A DNA stretch of 64,000 nt from Ptiloglossa arizonensis (lineage: Eukaryota; Arthropoda; Insecta; Hymenoptera; Colletidae): assembly GCF_051014685.1 (NCBI RefSeq), contig NC_135053.1:1240001-1304000 (forward strand), given 5' to 3'. This document shows, one piece after another, positions 24,701 through 37,533 of this stretch; within the stretch, counting starts at the first letter, position 1; each line of letters starts with the position of its first letter. The position numbers were made by a program, and so were the translations under genes. Below the pieces are notes generated by a model. The model made no database searches, was not told the DNA's origin, and worked only from the letters and a program-made list of their open reading frames with translations.

Positions 24701-27083
24701 TTTAGATATAGTGGTGCCACTTGTAATTTCGCGGAGATTTTATTTGCGTCATGTTGTTTTTGGCATAAAACCAAGAAACATTTATAATTAATATTTTTTC
24801 CTTCTCTGTTTCTTTCTGAGTTACTCAACTTAACAGTTCTCCAGATGTGACTTTACAAAATATAAAGCTAAAAATACATTATTTAGATAGCATTAAAATG
24901 ATCAAAAGCATAGAAAAAGGTAGAGTGTGTTAATATTTATATCAAGAGAATCACAAGACTTTATCTAGAAACGATAACCTTTAGATTGTGTTAGTTTCTA
25001 CTGAGTTATTCAATTTTTTCATAACAAATAAATATAAACAAAAATACAAATAATTAAATGCAAATATAAAATTGTACAATGTTTGTACACTTAATTAGAC
25101 TACACAATTTTTATACTTGACATAAATTTCAAGTACTCGGACTGCATGCATACTCCATGTTTAAATTTCGATTTTCTTGTAAACGAAGCCTAGTATAAAA
25201 CAATTTCATCCTATATTTTTCACTTATTCCTGTATCAAAAATCAACTTTTCGATCGCATAACAAATTTTATCTACCGAATAATCCAATGATTCTCTTTTC
25301 TGCATTAATGCATCAGCACTTTTTGTTTCTCTCATTATTTGAAATTTACCGACGCAATTATAAACACAGTATTTTATATTCTTGTCATTTATTTTTTTTC
25401 GCTTTCCTACTTACATTTCTTCACTGGTATACGAGTTTCATCGCATTTTGTAATATTTCGGCGAGACGTAGAAATGTACAAGTATTATACAAAATTATTC
25501 CGTAGTCGTGAAAAATGAATTATTAATAAATCTAAAGACTATAACCATTTTCCTGAACTATTTTGTTTTAGTAATTCGTAATCATGTGTTTCCATTTTAA
25601 TGAAAAGTTTAATCAATAGGTTAACGATTTATAATCTATGAGGGTAACGGAAGCATCTTTTAATATTAATTTTGTGTCTTTTAGGGTCAAGTATTCTGTC
25701 GCATATGTAAATGTGAAATCATAAATTCTATATGGATTCGTTCCATTATAGGCGGTTGAATGAAATTTCATGTAAGCCAAATTAAAATGACAACTCGTTA
25801 CGCGAACATTTCATGTCTAATTATTGTCAATAATGTAGGTCCTGTCAACGTAATTATACTGAGTAATTCAACTACTGTCCTATTGACAGTTTATCGAGAA
25901 AGTTCTTTTCAATAAAACATATAAAAGTTCATGAATTTTTCTCCTCAATGAAAAGAATACTTTTCAGTTTTAGTTTTTCACATAGTAATGCAACAATTTT
26001 TTATTAGAAAAACACATTTAATTCCTAAATAATTTTTGTTCGTTATAATTTTCCAAATAATTGAAAAATTTTGTTCAATCTTTCTTTTCAATTGTATCAT
26101 GAATTATCTCCCACTCTGTGTGCATATTAGTTTATTACTGGAAATTGTGTATTATATTTGCATAGAATTAATCACGCAATTGAGATAATGGTATTCTTTG
26201 TAAATTATGAGAATTATTCTGAATTAAATTATTCTCCACTTTTATGGAGGTCATCATTACGATGACGCGATACGATTCTTCAATCGTTATTGCTCAGACT
26301 CTCGAGCAACATGTGAATAAACTGGGTATTAACGGAAAAAGAAAAGTATTTGGAAGATAAGAAATTTGTTACAATTTGTAACTAAAACGATTTAAAGAAT
26401 TGAAGATAAGAAAGGTATTAGGGTTGATTTATATAATTTTAATTCATCGATATATTTTTAAGAATCCGTACATTGACAAAATTATAAAATATTACACCTT
26501 AAGTGGTGTAAGTTAATGAATAAATTTAAAAGCCTTTTCACTATATTCAACTACGTCTCCATACATTTTAATTTGGACGATTATCATGAACATAATTAGG
26601 AATCATGAGTTAAAAAAACATATTTTATATTCAAGCTATAGTCGAGTGTACACTGAAAAGCCACGTACGAAAAGAGTTTATTTTGCGCTTTCAACATATT
26701 TTTTTACCGGGAATCATCTTTTCGATTTGTGCTGCGAATTACATTTCAACTTCTATATGACCGTGACTGTATTTTGTAGAATTTTTAAAGCTGTTTTAAT
26801 CTCGTTATCTTCGATTAATACCCAGAGATAGGAAATACTTGTATCTAAATACAAATTTTGAATAACGCTATACAAGGTAAAGGAACTGTTATGTGTACTT
26901 GGCGAATTAAAGTAAGAATTTTAGTTATAGAATGAAGTAATATTTCATTTTAAGTATTACCTTAAAAACAGAAATTTCGTTAAACAGCCAACATAATGTT
27001 TTTTACAACTTACTAGAGCTATGTAATGTAAACTGCGAGACACCTCGGACTAATAATATTAATGTTGTAAGCAGTAAACTATA

Positions 27084-27736
27084 CAGTAGCTTCAAACAGT
27101 ATTTGCACGCTGTATTATAAGGAAATGCTTCTTACCTTTAAGATTGATTTAATGAAAGTTTGTGTGCGTGTAGAGCATAATAGTGCATAAATAGAGACAT
27201 TTTTTGGTTCACAGGAAATTTCTTTAAGAGGATGAAGTCAGGTCTTGAAGGTTTTAATGTTTTTTTTTTTTTAATAAAGCTTTTCTTGGGACTTTTTTGC
27301 AATAGAATGACAGAGCACTAAGAACTGGACATTTTTCATATGAAAAGTTTTGCTCTGTTTCATACTATTACGAAGTTGTATCTGAAAAAAGAGAAAGTGA
27401 TGACGATCGAAGAGCTTGCAACGACTTTCATTTTCTTTTTAATTTCGTAATCGTGTGAAGTACAGCAAAAATTTTCTTAAAAAAAATATTTAGTTTCTAA
27501 TGCTCTATCGTTCAACTGTAAAGAAAGTACACCAAAAATTGTATTATAACAATGAAGAAATATTTAATTTTCGTGTTTTAATTTTATCCTTTCTAGAACA
27601 TTTTTTGTCAACAACAAAATTATGTTACATGCAGCCCAGTATGCTTTATATGCATATAAACTTTCATTAAAATTGGACCTGTAAGTTAGGGGAATTTCCA
27701 CATAATATAGTGTGCAAATATTTTTTTGATCCACTG
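27084..27736. mobile_element. Tc1-like non-autonomous inverted-repeat element (653 bp)
   Basis: The left end begins CAGTAGCTTCAAACAGTATT and the right end, on the minus strand, CAGTGGATCAAAAAAATATT. Both continue TTGCAC and stay similar for about 43 bases. Both ends abut TATA, giving a TA target, and CAGT termini are typical of Tc1 relatives. A second, inner inverted repeat (around 27302-27400 against 27420-27515, sharing CAGAGCACTAAGAACT-like sequence) makes the element fold back on itself. No transposase ORF is present. The right half recurs inverted at 8280-8600. Confidence 0.75.
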
Positions 27737-28471
27737 TATAATACATCTAGCATTGAATATATGTATTTGCGCGAATATCTCGAAAACTGAAGTCAAGTGG
27801 TGGTAACACGCATAGGGAAAAGTTGTTCAGAATGTTGATAACATATTTAAAGGTCAGAAATAGTTGAAGTCGCTTCTAATGTAAATAATTAAAAGATCAA
27901 CGTCGAGAGAGGAGAATTAAGAGACGTTTAATCACCGACATTGGAATTCGAATTGAGTGTTCGTTGCTTTGGAAAATAGTTATGTGAAATATTTCTTACT
28001 TTTGACGTTATACATGTACGTAGATATGTACTATATGTACGTTTCTAGTAGAAATAATTGTACCGTGGAGAATGCTCTTCTACATTATTTGAAACTTTAA
28101 TTCTCCAGTATGAGGTGAAAGTGAGTATACTTTCATTTTGAACAATGTTCGGTGAAACTTCAGTTTTTATCGTAAATTTGCTTTTTCGTGAAAGGATTCA
28201 GTTTTTTTTTTTTTTTGCTCCGTTGCTTAATTAGTCTTTTGTCTTCTAGAGGTTTATCGCCTAAACGCAAAACTCTTGGAAATGCTACTGTAATTTACCG
28301 TTGATCGCGCCTTGTACAATATTTTCAGAACCATTCAAGTGTTTTACTTAATATTTCGTTGTGTAAATGTCATTAAAAATGTAATTAATTTCTGAAATTG
28401 TTATTAGGAAGTTCAATGTACTCGAGAGGTATCAAGGTTAATTGGAAAACCAATTAAAATCTACTTTCTAA

Positions 28472-28891
28472 TAGGTTAGTTCATAAATTCGTGTTCACAT
28501 TTCAAAGTAAAAATATAGAACAAAATAAAACGACACTGTTTGTAATAATTGATGCATTTTTTATTATTATTCGTAATGTTTTGCCATTTTAAAAGCAATT
28601 TTTCTGTTCCTTAAAGTTTTTAGAGAAACGTGTCGATATTCATAGTAGTCTAAGAACAATTTTTATATATATTCTTAGACTATGGTGACTGTTAATATTT
28701 TTAAACAAAAAAGCTGTTTTTCCAACTATTAGATATTTTGAAAAAATATATTGGGGAAATACATTTTGGACTTTATCCTGGTTATGAAATTTTTTCTTTT
28801 TTAAAACATTTCTAAAGAAGACAACTATCATTTGCTGAAACGGTAGAAGCGGAAGGATGGGAGGGAAGAGGGGGATATCATGGTTTCCCAA
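28472..28891 (-). pseudogene. Decayed mariner-type transposase 3' end
   Basis: On the minus strand the ORF 28891-28640 contains FFRNVLKKKKFHNQDKVQNV then FPQYIFSK, which resembles the mariner block LFR.L...LNGK.F...DEV. The region ends at 28472 with TAGGTTAGTTCATAAATTCG, similar to mariner terminal repeats (TTAGGTTG.TC.TAA.TTCG). The SPDLAPSDYHLF motif is not readable, so the part upstream is frameshifted or lost. An internal 10-bp hairpin (AGTCTAAGAA, 28647-28681) lies in it. Confidence 0.4.
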
Positions 28892-30440
28892 TTAGGGAGA
28901 CATTAAACATTTTTTCCACTAAAGAAACGAATTAGAGAATGTAAAGTTTCTACTAATTATTAATACTTATTTCTTTCAGACTTTTTATCACCAATATTTA
29001 GCAGTTTTAGTATTAAATTGATTATACTGAACAGAGTGCTTATAAATGTGTAAATTGAGGCACCTATTCGAGAGATAAGAAGGAAAGTTAAATGTATCGA
29101 GTAAGACTGATAAGCAAAATTTCGCAAATGTGTCTTTAATTTACAATTAAATTTTTTGCGATGTTTGAGAGGTCAATAAAATTGCGTTCTTAATAAAATT
29201 GCAAAGTAACTCGGAACGACTCCTGTTTATTTGTAAATAAAAAAATTTCAAAGTTTTGTTATTTTTATCCATGCACAAATATTGATTGAAATAAAAAAGA
29301 GTGAGTACCGTCATAGGCAATATAAACATATGTAGACAATATATGTACCAATGCGACGTAGACGATATGTACCAATTCTCGTAATACATGTAAATACGAC
29401 ATTGAGAATGTATGGTCATTGTACGCGCCAAGAAACGGGCTACAATTGTACGTAATAAAATGTACATGTCGGTTGAAACAATCAAGATGTCCTTGAACTG
29501 ACCATGAGTTCGTTTAGAAAAAAATTAACTTCATCGTGCAATACCCGTTTCGGTACTGAATAAACGCTGGAAAATAAAAATTTCGTACTTTGCTCAATTT
29601 CAGAAATATTAATCTGTAATACTTTTAGTGATTCACTCATGTATACAGAGTATGCCCTGTGTATTTTTATAGGGTAAACATTATCTTTCTACTTCCTTAC
29701 ACGTACATATATATTTTCCTACTCCCGCGCTCATCGATTTAGTATTTAGTTTTAAGTCGGTGGTAAGTTTACAAATTGATCACAAAGTCAAAATTTATTT
29801 TTCATGGGTGGTAAATGTAGAAAAAGTAGTCTCCATTAAAGAAAAAGAAAGGAAAACAATATCAACAGTGATTAAAATAATAAACAGAAAATAATGCGAG
29901 CTGATAAGCCATTAGAATTGATAATAATACAGTGAATTGTTTTGATGACGTTTTATAACATCATATGTTTGCAATTTTGTTGATAAAACGATTGAAAGAA
30001 AAGAAGCAACGTACTAGATTACAAAAACTCTCTTTCGGTCAACATCGATTCTTGTCCTGATCTCAAAAAAATTTTTTTTTTTCAATTTTTAAACAAAATT
30101 TTGTCTCTTTTATTTATTGCACGATAATTTCAATGTAGTTTTTAATGGTAACGCTGAAGTACGATATTTGGTACAATTAGAATGTTTTCAAATATTTTAC
30201 ATTTACCTAGATCTTTCCTTTTTCGTATCTTTTATCTCTCGACCCTTTCTTGGGTTATTGACATTCCTGGTGTTCCTCGTCATTTTATTGTGACAGTTAT
30301 AGACCTCGAGCCGTGTATTTTTGCCATAATCAGAATGTTCTGACAGTTCAAAGGAGAAAGTTCCAGCGAGATATATTAAATACGATTTATAAATTGCGGA
30401 GTAGTGTGAATTACCTAGTGCCTTTTAATTAAAACAAAAA

Positions 30441-30478
30441 ATGAAAAGGACTTGGATTCGAAGCTGGTTCGACAAAAA
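30441..30478 (+). CDS. Weak candidate first exon
   Basis: ATG at 30441 follows an in-frame stop at 30426 and encodes MKRTWIRSWFDK plus two bases, then a consensus gtgagt donor at 30479. I do not recognise the peptide, and it is short enough to be chance. Confidence 0.18.
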
Positions 30479-31498
30479 GTGAGTTTCTTTTACGATACAA
30501 TAACATTCGTTTATCAATGAAAAGCATAAGATAAATATAGATATTTATAATAAATTAACGCACGAAATGTTAATTATTCTTGTTTATACAGTTTACAAAC
30601 ATATGCTTTGCAATCCGTATCATAAGATTTGTGATATTTGCGTTTGATAGTATTATTATCAGAGTATTGCAGGAAGAATAGTTCTAATAAAAAATCTGCT
30701 TTTTAAGTACCATAAGTACATTTTCTTTAATAGATTCTTATTAATTACACCACAAATTGTTACTACTATAAACTTACATTTATACTTCTACAATATTCTA
30801 ATTTCAATAATAATAGAATATGAATATCTAATTAACCTCGAAAGCTTGATAGGATTTATTGAGATAGTTTGTGTTTCCAAGAAATTAGTTTGTTACTTGT
30901 TCCGTTTTGTATTATTTGTTGATTGGTTTATTATCGTTGTGAGGCAGAATTGGGTAGAATTGAGATCAATTGTATACAAAGACTTGAAATATTTATATAC
31001 AAGAATTCATACAGAGGGTTTTATTAGACCTATCATACGTCGACAGAGTATATAATTAACGTACAATGGATCACTCCCGTGTTAAAAGAAATCTAACACC
31101 ACCAGTAAAGGGAATGTGAAAAGTGTCGATCAATGTTTGCTTAGTTTTAGGTCTTACGAATGCAAATTAAAACACCTGACCACGTGATACTCGCGATTAC
31201 TTCTAGAACTCATCTTTCTACAATACATTCTACTTAGAAGCTTAAATAATTTCAAAAATTAGTTAAAAAGAAACAGATTCGTATGTACGTACTCCTCTAT
31301 GAAAAGAAACATAACTTTATTCGATATCTAAATACAGGCATACAAAATATGTGGTGAGGACACAAATGAGGGATAGAACAGTGTAATTGAAGGCTGTGTA
31401 ACTCGAGGACTTCCGGTAATTCATAACCGAGTAAATACGAGCGTCATTCGCATTTGAGTAACATGACGGTGAATGGGTCAACAGTATCGCAAGACCAT

Positions 31499-31520
31499 CA
31501 TCGTACGCTACCGTACGATG
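31499..31520. repeat. Perfect 9-bp hairpin with 4-base loop
   Basis: CATCGTACG and CGTACGATG around CTAC. It could form a stable cruciform or RNA stem; no wider context explains it. Confidence 0.65.
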
Positions 31521-32850
31521 CATTCATCGAGTGAAAATATCAATATATATTTATTGTTCGTTGTTTTGTGTTCCATCTGCAAGCATCGACGGACCTTACG
31601 TCGCGTCGCTCTCAACGATTAACCGTCTTCAGTCAATGTTTAGTAAACCGAACGTGAATGATGAATTAAGAAAAGCACTCGAGAATCATTTATCACTTGA
31701 CGGAAAATAATGAAGCTCGTAACACGGGTGGAAATTTATCGTCGTTCTAATTGCACTGCCACGCTACTTATTTTCAAGGATGACAGCAGTTGCGTTGAAA
31801 TGTACAAAGAGAATAACGATAAAAGGCTGCGCGATACACTGTTTTCGCAAACGGTCTTGGGCATTTCCATAGAGATACTTTCGTAAAATAAATTTCAAGG
31901 AAAGAGTTGGACAAGGTTTGTTCGTCAGGAAAGAGATAATGCAATGAATAGAAATTGGGCGGCCAGTCTAGGATAAAATTAAAATCCAGAGTAAAGGTTC
32001 GTAGCTTTTTAAGAGGTTCTAGAACAATTTGATCAGAAATGAGGGTCTCTGAAGTAGATTTAAGCACTTTGGTCCATTTTCATCCCCTAAATGAAGTGTT
32101 CTTTTTAACTTCTGCAGAATGAAAGAGCTTGATAATGGGCATCGATTTCTTGCTTTATTCTTGCGGGAAATATTGTGGATATTTTTCATTTTTATGGGTT
32201 GGCTGTTATATTGTATTAGAGAGAAATGTTCTTGTGAAAGATGTTTGTTGCAAAGGACGCTGAACAATTATTTACACCATACAATGTCGCTCTCTATATC
32301 AAACCATTTTTGTACGAATATTTTTTGTATACTTTCAGTTCCTTGTGAGTTTTCTTCTGTAACGGAATTACTATACCAGAGGTTAGACATTTAATTGAGA
32401 ATTTTTAATTTTTTTTATATTAATTAGATAACGTTTCCGCTAGTAAAATATCTGTTAAGTATTTTCTGTTATTACCGTTACACAGAATGCATATTTTGTC
32501 TATAATAGATGTATGAATGTGATTACCGATTGCATTGAATTGTGTTTGTTCTCTATTTGAAGTACTTATTTTTTGACGAGACTTTCTGCTGGTTTCGAGT
32601 TCATTTTTGGAGGAGGTGTGTTCAATTTTTCGAGAATTTTATCTGATAAAATAGCGAATAGAGTATATCGTTTTCGCGTTTTATTAAACATTTCTTTGTA
32701 ATTGTTGTTGAATACACTCGACCGCATATGGTCGTCCAAATTATCGCTCTCGGCGTATGTATAGGGAAAATAACGGAAAGATACGCGTAAAGTTTAAACG
32801 AAAAATGCAGAAACTGACTTTTATTAATACAGAATGAACCAACATTTTGC

Positions 32851-33214
32851 AAAATTCGTAATTGCTGTACATAGTGATATATTAAATGTAATATCATGTG
32901 TATCGGTTTGTGTAGTGATTTAGTGAAATATCATAATGTGTACCGGTTTGTATAGATTTTCGAGCACTTCTAACTATTTTACATACACAGTTACATGTCA
33001 ATTTCATTCTCCAATATTCAAAGGGCATTGCTAAAATTTGTAATTGCTGTACATAGTGATATATTAAATGAAATATCATGTGTATCGGTTTGTGTAGTGA
33101 TTTAGTGAAATATCATAATGTGTACCGGTTTGTATAGATTTTCGAGCACTTCTAACTATTTTACATACACAGTTACATGTCAATTTCATTCTCCAATATT
33201 CTAAGGGCATTGCT
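32851..33214. repeat. Tandem duplication of a 182-bp unit
   Basis: Copy 1 is 32851-33032 and copy 2 is 33033-33214. I count three single-base differences. Each unit contains an older internal repeat of about 40 bases around GTACCGGTTTGTATAG / GTATCGGTTTGTGTAG. Confidence 0.95.
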
Positions 33215-36200
33215 TTTCCTTCGGTTAAAAGGCTTGATATTGAACTGGTGCGAATGGTCGCCGGTGCTATTCGTAGTGCTGAATTGTGAAGAGAATTTAA
33301 TTAATTTGCCACGTCACGGCGCTCACACCGTAAATTATTGAAGCATGGTCGAGTTTTGATAAAACCGTAGATATGTACGTATTCGGTACTGTTTTACACG
33401 GTTATTCCCCAGTTTTAGTCATTAATATCCATTTAATATTCACCCTCTCATTTTTATGTTTCGTTATATGCTTTATCCCAGACTTTTTTTTTTCATAAAT
33501 AATCGATCGTAGAATTAGTAAGTCTTTTGGATCGATAATCGTCTTTTCTGTGTATAATACATCTTTTCTAAATATAATCAGGTTTTCTTCCTAATTAATG
33601 CTATTGTCGAGACTTAAATTACAACATGTATAGATATATACATGAAATATATGGTATTTTACACTAAACAGAAAATATTCCATTTTAGTATTTTAAATAT
33701 TATACGATTAAAATTGAGAGAGAATTATTACAAATCAAATGGGCAAAGTCTTAGAAAGTTCAAATTCTATTGATGGATCGATACAAATTTAATCAAGCAT
33801 TGATTTTCAGTCGGTTCAAAACTATACACGCTATTGTTTCGTAACAATATATTTGTTATGAAATTCGATTGTACCATAGAATAACTTTTGGAATAATGCA
33901 GTTTTTCATACTCTCTTGAAATGGAATTAAAATGACTCACATATTGGTAAATAGAACACGTCACGTGTCGATAAACAATTGTTTACACTTAATGTATCGT
34001 ATAACAAATTTTTAGTCAAGTACAATTTGCATAGGAAATCGCAGAAACTCGTTAAATTTGAAACCATATCGACCGAAATGTAGACACTTCAACGCTTATT
34101 GCTGAGAATTTTTATTATTCGCAATGATAAAATATAATTTGGGTAAAAAAAATTAATCGAGAATGCAAACTGGTATTTATCACCAACATGACAAGATTTG
34201 TCATGACTCCTAATTAATGTCAGGCAAATTTGATGTGTAAAAATATTTGCTTCGTGTAAAATTTAATGACAGTAATTATAGCAATTGGTTTATTGCTAAA
34301 AAAATCGGGTTCAGTATGATATACGTAGAAGGTATTAAGTATTAATAAAAACATTCTTCTCTGTAAATATTATCGTTGCTAGATTAGCATTAATAGGCAA
34401 TTACAAATACGATCGTACAGTGTATTATTATCCTCGCACATTTGAAGTCTCTTATTTCTACTTTTGTTTTAAATTTGTTAATAAAATTAATTCCACGATA
34501 TAAATAGTAAAATAGTATTGTAATCAACTGACGATAATCAAAGAGTTCACACGATAAAATGATTATTATACACTCAGATTTGAAGTAAATAACCTTTGAT
34601 TAATTGTGCGATTATAGTTTTAAATAAATTAAAATTATTATGCCTCTTCGCTAATTTTCTCAGTGTAATAGTCCCAAATATAAAATTAATATTTTATATA
34701 ACAAAATTTATTGTATCTTTCACTGATTATTTTCACGTACGATATATCACGTAAATATAACAACTTAAAAAGAAATATTTTGTTTAAATTTTAAACCATA
34801 GATAGACGTCCATTTATATTTTTATGGAAACAAATAGCAGTTTTGATCGAAGAGACAGATTCACACGACTGGAAGATGCAATTACGATGAAATTGAAAGT
34901 ATCGATACTACTTGAATATAAATTGCTATCGTTCCGCTTGGATATTGTGGCACATACTTACCGTGAATCTTCCTCTTCGAGCTTCTTTGAAAAATGTATT
35001 TATCACTGGAAGTTTTTGTCATAACGTTACCTCAGATTCAAACCTTCACAGGGAAAACTATAGATGCGAAATGTTTTTTAATTATTTCAATTATAAACTG
35101 CTCGCTGAAAATTCTAATAAAGTTGGCAAATTTTTGTTTTTATGTTTGTTTTTTGTAGATAAATGTTTACTGAATAGGATCCAGAGTTCGAGGATCAACG
35201 CGTTTAAAATATATGCACAGTTCGAACATTGCTCGTATCCGAGTAATTTATCACCTGTGTTGATTTTTCAAATCATTTTATTTGTATATCACTCACACCG
35301 CGTGGAGAAAGAATATTTTTGTTAAAAAATCTTGTAATTCTACGCTAAAAACTGGACGTCACGCTATTTCATTACCATCGTATTCCTTGTTTGTAGTGTA
35401 CACAATATTTTATTAACGCGATTTATGGTTGCGTTTTAATTAGAAATTACGTATATAGAAGGTGCTGTATTGATTATTATATCACAGAACTTACATTGTT
35501 CTCGTGTAATACGGAAATTTTCGAATTTCCTGGGTATTACGTTTATATTACGTAAAACGATTCGCTCATTTCGTTTTTGTATTATTAGTCGTTCGAGCGC
35601 TGATTTACACCGGGCATTTGGGAAATTTTGCGAATATCGAAATTACCGGATTCTCGGTTTCAGAAAATTACAAATCACCAATTCGAAACGCCGTAGCAGC
35701 GAAATTGGTGTTTTAAAAAGAATAATATTCGAATAAGATATTTGTGCGTTTCGTGCCTACAACGTTACCACGTTTGAATTGTGAATAAATGGTAACAAAC
35801 GACATTTGCAATGGAATTTATGAAACCCACGATAAATCAAACGTTTCCGTTATTAACACTGTGAATTTTCATATTTACAGCTTTTTTTTGTTAGACACAA
35901 CTTCCGTGAATTTATCTGATTTATGTAACACGCACATAGCATTTCGCAGAAATTTTTCGAATTATTAGTGGCCTTCGTTCGTTTGCAGTCTACGTTAATT
36001 GTACGTTGCGCAGTGATAAATTTCCGTTACAATGAAAACTTAAAAATTGGGAAAATAAAATATTTCTTTCTCGATGCAGAATATGATATTTTTATTTTCC
36101 CGTGTTGATGATGATGAATATTTTTGTCGTTAGATATTGTGCACGGTATAATTGTTAAATAGAAAGATAGTGGACAATAATATTTGAACAATATTCCATA

Positions 36201-36577
36201 TAATTAGAAAATCGCGTTAGCGTGTCACAAATATAACAGAAATGAAAGAAACGCTACTTATGTTAATACATATAGAAATTTACTATCTTTAGCATTCTTT
36301 CCCGAGCACATTTGCATTATTACAGATTGAATCACTGAACTCGATGTCTTTAAATTGCTAATTATAGCAATATTTCATTTTGAAATATTAAATACTCGGT
36401 GGCAAGAAATATTATGTGAGATGACTCATTCTACGTACAAGTATTTTAATATGGGCTAACTTAATCTATAGTTTTATTAAGAGTTGAATCATTTGTCTTT
36501 TAGATCAGATTTAGTAACATTTGAAATCTACCATTTTAAGCAGAAATTTTTAAATATATAATAGTAAGGAATAATTT
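33215..36577. other. AT-rich stretch, nothing recognised
   Basis: The 137-codon ORF at 34912-35325 has no motif or splice context. A segment near 34787-34827 resembles one near 16383-16467. Confidence 0.5.
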
Positions 36578-36699
36578 ATTGGTCACTTGTCAAGAACTGA
36601 TTCATTCGTGTAATTTATTTATGTTTCTGAACAATTTTTTATTAGTCGAAGCATCTATCAACTATGCAATATTTTATGTTCCAATGATAAGTGACCAAT
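36578..36699. mobile_element. Short inverted-repeat element (122 bp), possible MITE
   Basis: ATTGGTCACTTGTCA at the left and ATTGGTCACTTATCA (minus strand) at the right form 15-bp terminal repeats with one mismatch. I see no clear target duplication, so the class is open. Confidence 0.5.
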
Positions 36700-37208
36700 G
36701 AAAAGGAACTACACATTCAAACATAATTAGGTGACCGTTTTTCTGAAAAAATTATAAATGACACGAATACAGTGCATTATTACCGAACACGTAAGAATAT
36801 AATCGTTTTAAAAATAAATTTCTTTTTGTTGTAATATAAGAAAAATTCACAAGAAGTGTTCTTCTTAGTTTTCAAATATGTAGGTCATTTAAAAAGGTAT
36901 ATTCGGTCTTCTGTCCTCATTACCGACTACATTCCCGGACAAAATTAATTTCTGTTCTTCCTTTATATCCGATTCCTGCCTGTATCATTATTCCTCCTCC
37001 ATGCATTTGACGTTTGAAATAATCTTTAGATGAGAAAAAGTTCAACCTATGAGGCCCTGATGGATATTCATTCTATTATTATGACACACGTAAGTAACCA
37101 GTAACGAAAATCAGACTTTAGACGCGTGGAAAAGAAATAATGATACGAGTAGGTAGAACGGAAATTAATTTTATGTGGGTAAATTAAAGTGTCAATTATC
37201 TGGAATTT

Positions 37209-37533
37209 ATGAGAAACCAAATTCATAAATACGCAGATCATATTTGTAGCATGCGATACATGTTCCAAAAAGATAATGCTTGTATACATACAGCAAAAAT
37301 GATAGAAGTGTATATTTTAAAAGGAAAAGTTTCTGTTCTGAAATGGTCAGTGTGCGGTTGCTCACGGACATACATAAATTTAATAGAGAATTATTGGAGG
37401 ATTACGATCACAAATAGTGTGTGCAGAGGAAAGGCTATTTCATAAGATGAAAAAGTTGAAAGAATGTATCAAAATAGAATTGGAACAATTTATCGTAAAC
37501 CAAAATTCAAGATTTGTACAATTAGTTACTTAA
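37209..37533 (+). pseudogene. Decayed Tc1/Tc3-type transposase C-terminal half
   Basis: The frame reads MFQKDNACIHTAK, then WSVCGCSRTYINLIENYW, matching the family pattern F.QDNA.IHTA ... W...SPDLN.IEN.W with the second catalytic Asp and the Glu kept. Spacing is 37 residues, three more than DD34E, with extra residues between the Trp and the Glu. After a stop at 37443 a shifted frame continues LKECIKIELEQFI and FVQLVT, like the family tail. It is not functional. Confidence 0.65.

Larger units (their letters stand above)
19664..27083. other. Long AT-rich stretch, possibly intronic
   Basis: No recognisable exon. It contains a TTTA microsatellite, a short ATT run, T-runs (for example about 24684-24705), a CAATTA-rich block at 23460-23720 and two small GC-rich spots near 21.1 and 21.5-21.7 kb. 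The 124-codon plus-strand ORF at 23722-24096 has no motif. Confidence 0.5.
28892..32850. other. AT-rich stretch, nothing firm
   Basis: Contains the weak exon candidate at 30441 and the 31499 hairpin. The 112-codon minus ORF at 29147-29485 has no family motif and biased low-complexity composition. Confidence 0.5.

Noticed and set aside
29147..29485. 112-codon minus-strand ORF
   Set aside because: Tyr/Ile/Leu-rich low-complexity reading of AT-rich DNA with no motif.
34912..35325. 137-codon ORF on the plus strand
   Set aside because: No family motif, no splice context, and composition like the surrounding AT-rich DNA.
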